This document shows, in pieces, positions 13,197 through 21,000 of a stretch of DNA of 39,232 bases (the first letter of the stretch is position 1; each line of letters starts with the position of its first letter). Made by a program: the position numbers and the translations under genes. This DNA comes from a virus, in the IMG/VR virus record IMGVR_UViG_3300030329_003329, positions 1-39,232 of that record; one strand, 5' to 3'. The notes under the pieces were generated by a model that saw only the letters and a list, made by a program, of their open reading frames with translations, made no database searches and was not told the DNA's origin.

Positions 13197-13221
13197 GGGG
13201 AGCTTAATGTTCCCCTTTTTT
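13197..13221 (+). terminator. Rho-independent terminator
   Basis: A 7-bp stem GGGGAGC/GTTCCCC (one G-T wobble) with loop TTAAT is followed by six Ts. It closes the operon that runs from the replication block through the zinc-knuckle gene. Confidence 0.85.
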
Positions 13222-13237
13222 CATAACTTAGTGAGGT

Positions 13238-13325
13238 AAGTGGAGTAAGTGGACGTGTTTCAACAAAGTGTTTGGGGAAAATAACATAAGTTCAAAGTGC
13301 TCCACTTGCTCCACTTCGTCCACTT
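13238..13325 (+). repeat. Repeated AAGTGGA boxes in inverted array
   Basis: Two direct AAGTGGA boxes (13238-13244, 13247-13253) face three reverse-complement TCCACTT boxes (13301-13307, 13310-13316, 13319-13325). All neighbouring boxes are spaced exactly 9 bases apart. The left pair can form a 15 of 16 base stem with the right pair. The array lies between a terminator and the ribosome-binding site of the next gene, the place for an operator. It could equally be an iteron set or a leader hairpin. Confidence 0.65.
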
Positions 13326-13339
13326 TAATATGGAGGATT

Positions 13340-13519
13340 ATGAGCAGATTAAGTCAGGGAATAGATTACTTAAATAGAGATGAAGTAACTAAAGAAGATA
13401 TAGATTCAAAATACACTAGCATTATAATAACAGAAGAACTTAGAAAAGCAAGAATAGAAATCAAAAGAAAGGAAAGAGAGGAGAAACGTTTATTATTACT
13501 TGAATTAGAACGTTTATAA
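13340..13519 (+). CDS. Hypothetical charged protein, 59 aa
   Basis: The ATG at 13340 follows GGAGG by four bases; an in-frame start at 13268 would run through the repeat array and lacks a binding site. The product starts MSRLSQGIDYLN and turns into a highly charged single helix (residues 33-59, many Arg, Lys, Glu, Leu). It is the first gene after the operator-like array, so its expression is probably controlled by it. No family is recognised. Confidence 0.65.
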   Translation: MSRLSQGIDYLNRDEVTKEDIDSKYTSIIITEELRKARIEIKRKEREEKRLLLLELERL

Positions 13520-13536
13520 GTCGTATTTTATAACTC

Positions 13537-13599
13537 CAACGAAGCCTATATATAGATATTGTTAATAACCAAAGGGGGTATTACTCTATGGTTTCGTTG
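13537..13599 (+). ncRNA. Large structured leader hairpin
   Basis: CAACGAAGCC (13537-13546) pairs with GGTTTCGTTG (13590-13599), ten pairs with one wobble. The right arm continues without a break into TCTAT (13585-13589), which pairs with ATAGA (13552-13556) across a five-base bulge, and a third tier TAATAACC/GGTATTA lies inside. The structure ends a few bases before the AGAAGGA of the next gene, so it may be a cis-acting control element or a separate small RNA. Confidence 0.5.
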
Positions 13600-13615
13600 T
13601 AAAAGAAGGAATGTT

Positions 13616-13804
13616 ATGGTAACAAGAAAACTTATTGAACTTGAGGCCAAAAGAGATGCATATGAATATGCTAGGCAAATCGTTGATGCAGTATTAAATC
13701 AAGAGATGCATAAAGTAGCAAATTTAATAAAGCAGGAGAAGGATAAAATATCTGAAAGGTATACTCCTGAGCAAAGCATCAGCGAAGAGGTCAAACAAAG
13801 TTAA
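13616..13804 (+). CDS. Hypothetical helical protein, 62 aa
   Basis: The ATG at 13616 follows AGAAGGA; an out-of-frame ATG at 13611 and an in-frame upstream start at 13559 are less likely. The protein is one or two amphipathic helices with many Glu, Lys and Ala (MVTRKLIELEAKRDAYEYA). It is preceded by the large leader hairpin. No family is recognised. Confidence 0.6.
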   Translation: MVTRKLIELEAKRDAYEYARQIVDAVLNQEMHKVANLIKQEKDKISERYTPEQSISEEVKQS

Positions 13805-13820
13805 AAAAAAGCAGTTAGGT

Positions 13821-14201
13821 ATGGATTACGGCACTGCTACCCATCGACTAAAAAAAAGATTATTATTTGATTTTGCAATAAAACTTGATATGCAGTGGTG
13901 CTTTAGATGTGGTGCCGAAATCAAAACTTTAAGAGATTTCTCTCTTGACCATAAAATACCTTGGTTACATAATAAAGAACCTAAAAAATTATTTTGGGAC
14001 TTAGATAATATAGCTTTCTCACATTTATCTTGCAATTCAAGAGACAGTAGAGGAGGACCTATGCAGAAGAGGAAACCATGCCCCACATTAGCAGCTTATG
14101 ATAGAGGATGTCGTTGCGGACCTTGCCGTAAACTCAAATCAGACAAATGCAAGGAATATTACATTAAGAGAAAACTTAAAAATACCAATAACAATATTTA
14201 A
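13821..14201 (+). CDS. HNH endonuclease with C-terminal CRC module, 126 aa
   Basis: The HNH core is visible: CFRC (27-30), LDHKIPW (42-48), DLDNIAF (60-66) and HLSCNSRDSRG (68-78). After the core comes a second cysteine module, YDRGCRCGPCRKLKSDKCKEYY (split here as GCRCGPC at 96-102 and Cys110), a short Arg-rich tail found on several phage HNH proteins and likely to bind zinc or DNA. It differs from the HNH protein at 12549 in spacing and tail, so the two are not recent copies. The ribosome-binding site is weak. Confidence 0.83.
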   Translation: MDYGTATHRLKKRLLFDFAIKLDMQWCFRCGAEIKTLRDFSLDHKIPWLHNKEPKKLFWDLDNIAFSHLSCNSRDSRGGPMQKRKPCPTLAAYDRGCRCGPCRKLKSDKCKEYYIKRKLKNTNNNI

Positions 14202-14391
14202 AGAATGTGAGCGAACTGCTTATAGCTGGGCTTTAGATAAATTCAAACAAATAGATTATTATAGGTGGTTAAACAAAGCCACTGGTATGGAGATAGACCT
14301 TAAAACATTAATCATTATGATGTGGCAAGGTGGTATGATTGATAAAGAAACCGGAAAGTTAGAGGAGAGATATGACAACAAAAGACTTTGA
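14098..14391 (+). CDS. Hypothetical protein, up to 97 aa, start uncertain
   Basis: The only ATG near the front of this frame is at 14098, 104 bases inside the HNH gene in another frame, with no ribosome-binding site. From residue 33 on the product looks genuinely coded (FKECERTAYSWALDKFKQI, then a Leu-rich helix and MIDKETGKLEERYD), so the body is real while the first 30 residues may not be. A non-standard start near 14170-14200, after a TTAAGAGA sequence, is the alternative. The end overlaps the next gene by 20 bases. No family is recognised. Confidence 0.55.
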   Translation: MIEDVVADLAVNSNQTNARNITLRENLKIPITIFKECERTAYSWALDKFKQIDYYRWLNKATGMEIDLKTLIIMMWQGGMIDKETGKLEERYDNKRL

Positions 14392-14674
14392 ATCTGTACT
14401 CAAGGATACAATCTTACCTAAGATTATGAAAATGAGAGATTCAGGACAAAAAGAGTATGCACAAGATGAACAAGATATCTTTGCAAACTTTAAGAGAGAA
14501 GGAAAGCTTTTAGAAATACCTAAAGAGAAGGTTTTACTAACGTTTTTCTTAAAGCATATTGACGGAATAGTAGCTCATCATAATGGATATACAAGCCAAA
14601 GGGAGCCTATAGAAGGAAGATATGCAGATGCTATTGTTTATTTAATGTTGCTTTGGGCTATGGAGGAGGAATGA
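14372..14674 (+). CDS. MazG/DUF1599-like helical protein, 100 aa
   Basis: GAGGAGAG precedes the ATG at 14372. The pattern of a short Tyr-containing helix, EQDIFANFKREGKLL, an FFLKHIDGIVAHH helix and the closing EGRYADAIVYLMLLWAM resembles small phage proteins of the DUF1599/all-alpha nucleotide pyrophosphohydrolase group, in which the KH and final D-x-x-x-Y-L helices line the nucleotide site. If so, it would trim nucleotides or take part in base modification. The relationship is judged by eye and is moderate. Its stop overlaps the next start (ATGA). Confidence 0.5.
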   Translation: MTTKDFESVLKDTILPKIMKMRDSGQKEYAQDEQDIFANFKREGKLLEIPKEKVLLTFFLKHIDGIVAHHNGYTSQREPIEGRYADAIVYLMLLWAMEEE

Positions 14675-14844
14675 GAGATAGGTCTCACAGACAAAAACCT
14701 TCTTATTTTCACGTACCTTGTGAAACGCCTAATTGCAAAAACTATTACAACGCTACGTATAAGAACGCAACAGGATTATGCAGGCCTTGTGAAGGGAGAG
14801 TAAAACGTGAAAGAATCAAAAAAAAGAGAGATAAAGAAGGGTGA
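14671..14844 (+). CDS. Small cysteine-cluster protein, 57 aa
   Basis: ATGA overlap with the preceding gene and three GGA repeats just upstream set the start at 14671. Cys17, Cys22, Cys37 and Cys40 (CETPNC and CRPC) could bind one zinc, and the last 17 residues are almost all Lys, Arg and Glu. This points to a tiny nucleic-acid-binding protein. It overlaps the next gene by 38 bases. Confidence 0.65.
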   Translation: MRDRSHRQKPSYFHVPCETPNCKNYYNATYKNATGLCRPCEGRVKRERIKKKRDKEG

Positions 14845-15004
14845 TACTGTACTTGTGAATTACGATGGGCGAGAAATGCAAAGTAAAGTTACATGGGTAG
14901 GTAAGTACCAAAAAATAGGTGGCTACCAGCTATTTGAGTTCGATAGTGGACTTAAATGGACTAGAGTATCTGATGTTATTAGAGTAGTTAAGAGGGCTAA
15001 ATGA
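14807..15004 (+). CDS. Hypothetical basic protein with SH3-like pattern, 65 aa
   Basis: GTG start at 14807 with GGGAG eight bases upstream; the gene overlaps its neighbours at both ends. After a lysine-rich start, residues 11-62 alternate strands and turns (KGDTVLVNYDGREMQSKVTWVG, broken by Gly) like a small beta barrel. A KOW or SH3-like fold is possible, but no conserved motif fixes it. Confidence 0.6.
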   Translation: MKESKKREIKKGDTVLVNYDGREMQSKVTWVGKYQKIGGYQLFEFDSGLKWTRVSDVIRVVKRAK

Positions 15005-15150
15005 TGGATATGTTTGACCCACCAGACCCACCTTGGGAACATGTATGTAAACATGGTACTTATACAATGAGCTATTGTGAAGAATGTGAAGATGATGAGG
15101 CGACTCATGCAGACACTATAATTAAAGAGAGGAAAGAAGAAAGTGACTAA
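15001..15150 (+). CDS. Tiny Cys/His protein, 49 aa
   Basis: The ATG at 15001 overlaps the previous stop (ATGA). The product begins MMDMFDPPDPPWEHVC, has Cys16, His18, Cys26 and Cys29 spaced like a zinc knuckle (VCKHG and YCEEC), and ends in an acidic-basic tail. Phage genomes often carry such mini proteins in early regions. Coding is supported by overlaps at both ends. Confidence 0.6.
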   Translation: MMDMFDPPDPPWEHVCKHGTYTMSYCEECEDDEATHADTIIKERKEESD

Positions 15151-15310
15151 CTTACTTGAATTAAAAAATAAACTTCTTGAAGCTAAGCAAGCTAGAGAAG
15201 AATTAGTTAAGCTCATGGATGAACGTATTAATTTCTATGAAAACATGATATTTTTTGAGCAAAAAGCATTAGATGAGAAGAATATAAAAAAGAAAGAGTT
15301 AGATGGCTGA
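15143..15310 (+). CDS. Tiny coiled-coil protein, 55 aa
   Basis: GTG start at 15143, eight bases inside the previous gene, preceded by GAGGAAAGAAG. The whole protein is a charged helix with leucines in heptad-like positions (LLELKNKLLEAKQAREELVKL), so a dimeric coiled coil is likely. The stop overlaps the next ATG by eight bases. No family is recognised. Confidence 0.6.
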   Translation: MTNLLELKNKLLEAKQAREELVKLMDERINFYENMIFFEQKALDEKNIKKKELDG

Positions 15311-15449
15311 TATAAAAAAAGTTAGTACACATTTTCTTCTTATGGAGTATTATTTAATAGCCTTTACTTATACAGGTACTGTTAGTAAAAGATATTGGAA
15401 TATGATAAGAGATGAGCTTAAGAGCCGTAAGGAGAAAGATGCCTCGTAA
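15303..15449 (+). CDS. Tiny hypothetical protein, 48 aa
   Basis: The ATG at 15303 lies within the end of the previous gene, the same overlap style as its neighbours. The product has an aromatic middle (HFLLMEYYLIAFTYTG) and a basic C-terminus; it is too polar around that stretch for a confident membrane span. The end overlaps the nuclease-like gene by 11 bases. Confidence 0.5.
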   Translation: MADIKKVSTHFLLMEYYLIAFTYTGTVSKRYWNMIRDELKSRKEKDAS

Positions 15450-15882
15450 AGACGCATGGGATAATAAGGGTGGTGGAGACATCGCCCTTAAATTCTCTAA
15501 AGATTTAAAATTCGGTCAAGAAAATGAAGCAAAAATTGCCGAGATACTAGAGGGCACGGAACTAGAGGTAAAGACTGAACGTGATATGTGGGCTAATACA
15601 GGTAACATAGCTATTGAAGTTGCTAGAGGCTCTACTAAGAACCCTACAGGGCTAACATTATCTAAAAGTGATAATTGGATTCAAGCATTAAGCTTTAAAG
15701 ACGAGATTGTAGGATTCCTTGGCTTTCCTACTAAAAAACTTCTTTCTTTCGTTAGATGGCTTTATAAGACGAAGAGGGTGCGCCTCGTGCCAATGGGTGA
15801 TGGGCTTAAAACATTTGGTATACTTATTCCCCTCGATAAGCTTTTTAATTGGTATGTTCTTTTTTTAGACTCTGAAAAATGA
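15439..15882 (+). CDS. PD-(D/E)XK-like nuclease, 147 aa
   Basis: The start is the ATG at 15439 after AAGGAGAAAG. The segment LEVKTERDMWANTGNIAIEV carries a Glu-x-Lys pair followed by the TGN-x-x-x-E strand, then a TGLTLSKSDNWI stretch. This order matches a recurring phage family of PD-(D/E)XK nucleases, in which the ExK and the later Glu bind metal; an upstream acidic residue in FGQENEAKIAEILE would complete the site. Such enzymes resolve junctions or cut foreign DNA. It is the last rightward gene; its stop lies only two bases from the stop of the convergent zincin gene. Confidence 0.65.
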   Translation: MPRKDAWDNKGGGDIALKFSKDLKFGQENEAKIAEILEGTELEVKTERDMWANTGNIAIEVARGSTKNPTGLTLSKSDNWIQALSFKDEIVGFLGFPTKKLLSFVRWLYKTKRVRLVPMGDGLKTFGILIPLDKLFNWYVLFLDSEK

Positions 15883-15884
15883 TG

Positions 15885-16565
15885 CTATAGTTCCTCTCCG
15901 TGAATTATACTATTTATCACCTTAGTAGCCTTATCCTTATCTTTACTCCAATAAAGATTACTTTTCATTTCATCTTCATATTTATCATAAGACCGTTGAC
16001 TCATTTCGTGTGAATGGTCATGCTCATCATGAGGATGTAGATATTGACGTTCTCTTAATGTATTACTGTAACTATAAGGAGTGTGAAGCGCTTCATGGTA
16101 AGCAGTTCCTGGTATCATATCATTTTTAACAAAACTTCCATCTTCTCTAAAGGCTGACGGATATATATCTATGGTATCTGGTCCTGTAAAAGAACTCCAT
16201 AAGGTATCTGGAGTTTGCATAAATGGTGTTTGGAAATATGTTCTACGTATAGGTGCAGTTTTATACTCTCCAAACATATCATCTCCGGGATTATCATGCA
16301 TATAGGCTATAAGACCCCCTGGGGCATCACCTAATTTCATCTTATTTATTATAGCGTCAGACATTAAGCCGTATTTTTCGCTATCATGAGGAAATGAAGT
16401 TTCATCTATTTGTCCTAATCTTACTAATTCTGCGTAATCATCCATATTAATAGGGCGAGCATTAGGTATTTCACCACCATATTTAGTACCTTTATCAATT
16501 TTTACATTTGTAGATGCAGGTGCTGCAACTTCATTATACATTGCTAATTTAATTGGATTGCTCAT
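15885..16565 (-). CDS. Zincin-like protein with HEXXH motif, 226 aa
   Basis: AYHEALHTPYSY around residues 155-166 contains HEALH (157-161), the zinc-binding and catalytic motif of metallopeptidases, set in the usual hydrophobic helix. A His/Asp-rich run follows (HPHDEHDHSHE, 177-187), which may supply the third ligand or bind further metal. No signal peptide is visible. It is the last gene of the leftward virion operon, so a particle-borne peptidase or maturation enzyme is a plausible role. The HEXXH motif alone also turns up by chance, but its helical setting supports a real site. AAAAGGT precedes the ATG. Confidence 0.65.
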   Translation of the reverse strand: MSNPIKLAMYNEVAAPASTNVKIDKGTKYGGEIPNARPINMDDYAELVRLGQIDETSFPHDSEKYGLMSDAIINKMKLGDAPGGLIAYMHDNPGDDMFGEYKTAPIRRTYFQTPFMQTPDTLWSSFTGPDTIDIYPSAFREDGSFVKNDMIPGTAYHEALHTPYSYSNTLRERQYLHPHDEHDHSHEMSQRSYDKYEDEMKSNLYWSKDKDKATKVINSIIHGEEL

Positions 16566-16625
16566 CTTATTTTACCTTTTTCTAAAATTTTGGTACCACT
16601 TTTTCTTCTATAAATTCTTCTAATG

Positions 16626-18062
16626 CTATTCCTCAGCAAGATATTCATCATACATGCTAGGTTCGTCATCTCCTATTAATTTCGGAATTATAATACTAGC
16701 AGCTCCTATAGCTGCACCTGCAGCACCACCTACTTTCAATCTCCTCGCTTTCTTCATGAAATTAGCTGCAGTAATGCCTTTTTTATATCTCTCTCTACCC
16801 TCTGATATTTTTTTAATATCTGATTTTATTTGAGGATATACACCTCCTGAATCTAACTTGCCTTCGGCAACGTTTTTATATCTACCTACAGTCTTACTGT
16901 CAAGCAATTGCTGGTTAGTTCTCCTAGTTCTAGGAATAATATCTTTTCCTCTAGTAGGACCGGTATAAGGCTCTTTATTCACATGCTCTTTTAAAGAAGA
17001 TATACTATACTCTTTAGATTCAACATAATTAATTACATGATTGCCTCTTGTCAATGTACTAATTGGTGTATCTCTTAAGTCAGTACCTATAAATCTAACT
17101 TTACCTCTATTCGCTGGGTCCCATTCAGTAGCAACACTATAACCACCCCAATCAAAGTTACTTTTTATATCAGGGCTAAAATGAAAATATAACTTGCCAT
17201 TCATAGTTTTAACATTGCCAACCCCGGGAACAGTCTTTGCTAAATCAGAAGCTTCTTTTAGATTCATATTGTTATCTTTTAAAGTAGCTAATAAGTGATA
17301 TGTCCTTGGTGTGAATTGAGCACCTCTCATTACTCCACTTATACTATGGTCAAGCCATTTTAAATACTTTAAATTAGGCGTATCTAAGTTTAATTTTTTT
17401 TCTTTAAATAGCCTTCCTACACCAGGTAACTCTGAAGCTCCATAAACATGAGTTCTTAACGCATATTGCGCTATATCTTTACTCCCAGCACTTCTAATAA
17501 AGTCTTTAGCGTCTCCCATTTTATGCCAAGGGTTTACTTTCCCTTTATTATATACTCGGTTTCTATAATTTTCTATTAGTCTAGACTTAGAGCTATCAAA
17601 TATCTCAGTATTAGCAGAATCGTTAAGTATTTTATAATGTCTTTCTTTTACAATTCTATTCTTGATACTTTTAGCTCTTTTTATTGCATTCTCACCAGAC
17701 TGTCCAAACTCACCTCTTTTATAAGCATCGTCAACAGACTTTAACTCATCGTCCATATCAAGAATTGTATCGTTAAGAAATGAGCTAACACCTGTCCCTT
17801 TATAAGTAGCAAGTTCTATTGGATTTAAAAGAGTTTTAGCTGAGCGTCTGATAGCCTTATTAAGCTCCTCTTTGTATAAAGCTTGTTTATCGGCACCGGG
17901 TCTATAGAATCCTTCTAGAAAGTTAGAGGCTTGGTCTGCTAACAATCTCCTTGCACCACCTTGAGGAAGCTGACCTAATGTCCCTTTATATGCTCCATAG
18001 CTACCAAGTCCAATTAAACCAGCACCTATTTCATCTCCTCTTTCTTCTAGAAAATTAGCCAT
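16626..18062 (-). CDS. Hypothetical virion protein, 478 aa
   Basis: The ATG at 18062 shares a base with the stop of the giant-protein gene (TAATG) and has GGGGGTGG just upstream; an upstream GTG at 18071 is less likely. Residues about 10-25 (GLIGLGSYGAY) and 445-465 (GGAAGAAIGAASIII) are glycine- and alanine-rich hydrophobic stretches, as in phage internal proteins that enter membranes on ejection. The rest is basic and mixed. No family is recognised; position directly after the giant gene suggests an ejected or internal virion partner. Confidence 0.75.
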   Translation of the reverse strand: MANFLEERGDEIGAGLIGLGSYGAYKGTLGQLPQGGARRLLADQASNFLEGFYRPGADKQALYKEELNKAIRRSAKTLLNPIELATYKGTGVSSFLNDTILDMDDELKSVDDAYKRGEFGQSGENAIKRAKSIKNRIVKERHYKILNDSANTEIFDSSKSRLIENYRNRVYNKGKVNPWHKMGDAKDFIRSAGSKDIAQYALRTHVYGASELPGVGRLFKEKKLNLDTPNLKYLKWLDHSISGVMRGAQFTPRTYHLLATLKDNNMNLKEASDLAKTVPGVGNVKTMNGKLYFHFSPDIKSNFDWGGYSVATEWDPANRGKVRFIGTDLRDTPISTLTRGNHVINYVESKEYSISSLKEHVNKEPYTGPTRGKDIIPRTRRTNQQLLDSKTVGRYKNVAEGKLDSGGVYPQIKSDIKKISEGRERYKKGITAANFMKKARRLKVGGAAGAAIGAASIIIPKLIGDDEPSMYDEYLAEE

Positions 18063-21000
18063 TATTTCCACCCCCTAGAATAAGGTAATTCATCTGTAGT
18101 AGTAAGAACTTTATGTAGCTTCATTTGAGGTATTCCTGTAACAGCATCTACTGTTCTTATAGGATTGTTTATAATATTATTATCGTTAAAAGGAGAAACA
18201 TCTCTAAGCATTCTACCAAATGGAGCCATAGTGTAGATAGTGTAATCTAAGAAACTACTCCAGTCATCGTTTACCCAACCTTGGAATGTGGAAAGGGGTA
18301 GCCTAGCGATTGGAGGAGTAATCATCTGTAAAGGTGCTACTCCCTTTGGCCACGCTCCAAAGAATGCCCTATCTCTTTCTCTTTCATCTCCAAACATCCA
18401 ATCAGCAGTATCCTGCAACCAGTTGTATGGAGCTGGTAAACCTTGGTCAAATAGTGAGTACATAAATACATTAGCAAGAGCAATGCTCATCATATCCCAC
18501 TGGATTAATCTCTTGAATCTTTCAAACTCTGGAGTACCCGGTCTATATCCGTATATAGCCGCTTTATCTATAATGTCTCCTCTAAACCTAACAGAGTTCC
18601 ACGACCATAATTGGAAACGAGTCATTACTTTACCAAGTGATGTCCTAGCAAATGCTGGTCTGAAAGGAGCAGAATACATAAACTGAGTAGCTTTTACACC
18701 CTTCTTAGCTAATTCAATTAAATAAGGATGGTCCATTTGTAAGGTACCATTGAATTTCTGATGAGCTTCTACTAAATGAGCCATAAAAGCGTCTCTACGA
18801 AGCATACGTTCAGAGACTCTCATAAACCAGCCAGCTTTATTAAATACTGAATCACTTATATTGTATTTAGAAGCTATCTCTCTAACTTTACCATCTTTTA
18901 AAGAAGGGTTTTCTTTAATAGCATCAGCCGCTTCATTGAAGAACTTTTTAAAATTACCCTTTTGCAGTTCAGGATTTAACCCAAACTCATAAGACATTAA
19001 CTCAGGTATTATACCGTGAGATTCTACCCACTTTTCTACATCAGCTCTAGAGTTCCACTCATTACCTAATCTGTCTTTACCCGGGTTTATATTAGCTTTT
19101 AACCATGCTACATCTCTACCTCTAAGCCAGTTTCTCATTCCTGTCGACTGTATAGTATGAACCTGCCCACCATATATGTTGTTGAACATACTCTTAGGGT
19201 GAGCTAGTAATGTAGCCATTTGATATTTAGCTTCCAGGTTAGACCAGTGTCTTATTTGCTGTAAATCTACATCTTGTAATTCACTTGGAAGACCTTCTTT
19301 GTCTTTAATTAAACCAAGCTTTCTTCCTATAGATGTGACTCTATTAGCTACCACATTATCAGCCCATTTAGCGTACAAAGTTCCGTTTAAATTCATTTCT
19401 GGATTCTTTAGTACTTGTTCTGGAATAACACTAGGATAACCCATCGCATCTTGAGCATAAAGCTTTATATAATCAACCCATGCATCAGTTAATTTATCTC
19501 CCCATTTCTTTCTATGCTGTAAGTCGAACTCATTTAACGATTGCCTAGAGATTATTTGAGAAAGTTGACGATAATAAGTATTCGTCATATTCTTTATATA
19601 AGCATCATACACAGGCCTATCAGGAGACCAACCTTCAATATGAGACTCCCTGCTAAACATATTGCCTGTTCTTAGATTCTTATCATAAAAATCAAAATGC
19701 TCACCTCTCTTATTTTGAGCCATCTCTTTCATAGCTCCATCGAATATCTTCCAATCACTTATATCAGCTTCTATCCATTCTCCTGACATAGATTTGTGGT
19801 GCAACTGAAGCTTTTGTATCTGCTTTGCTTTATCTTTTTCACTAAGTTCGCCATTTTCCATTACTTTCTTAACAGCTTTTTGTAATGACTGACTTGCTAG
19901 TTTTTGGTCAAACATCATGTGAGGCCAGTAATGTTCGGGATTTAAAAAGCCTGTATCACGTGTTCTGAATCTTCGCAAGTTGCTAATCATCTTACTATCT
20001 TTCAACTTACTACTTTCAGCAGTCTGTATCATTAAAGAGTATGCTACTTTCCTAAGACCGTCCATTCCGTACTTCATTGGAATATCTACACCTTTTCTGT
20101 AATCATTAGTAACGTCTCTTACAAAACTTTGCACATCTATAATAGGCATATCTTCTTGGGGGACTTTATCATTTCTATGATGCCAACCGCGTATATACCT
20201 CTCTAAGGTACTTCTCCACCCACCTTCACCTTGTATCCATTTCTGCATTTTTAAGGCTTGATTTGTGTATACATCATTTATTCTATCAATAACCTCACGA
20301 CCAGTAACTACTTTTTGAACTGTCTTTCCATCTTTATCAGCAACAGATATAGTATACTGCTTATTTTCAAGCTCTTTAGCATTAAAGTCTTTTGCGGCTT
20401 TCTTGTATAAATCCTTATATGTATTAATAAGTATAGAAGACTCTGTTTTGCTCATTTCACCACGTTCTACTCTGTCTCTAAGAACTTTCTCCATTCCTAA
20501 TTCTCGTTCTCTAATAGCTAGTTCGTGCAATTCTCTGTGCTCTGCCAATTGCTCTATAAATAAAAGCTCCTTAGAAAGCTCATCTTGAGCTCTTTGCGAA
20601 GCGTAAACTGAGCGTTCATTACCAAACTCTATCCAAGCTTGCTGTTTACCTATTTGCTGAGTTGGTTTAGCCATAGTGCCTGTATGCATAGAACCATCAG
20701 CCATCATGAACTGTCCTTTTTCTCTAAGCAAATCAAAGTTGTGCTTCATCATCTCTTTATCAACAGCTTTAGGGAACAAGTAATAGTACATTTTTTTTAT
20801 AACAGGAGCATCTCTCATATCTTTACCCCAACGACCATTTCTAAGCATGCCAAACATTCTATTTAGTGCTTTATAGTCTTCAAAGTTCATCGCGTTTAAA
20901 TCTTTATTTAAAACACCACGTGTAAGCTCGTTTAATCTTTCTCCGACGCTATCGTGATAATGAGTTAAGTGCTCGTTAAGTGAAGCAACTATTTTCTCTT

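Noticed and set aside
12549-14201. Group I intron or intein hosting the HNH genes
   Set aside because: Neighbouring genes are intact small frames and no split essential gene or intron core was seen, so the HNH genes look free-standing.
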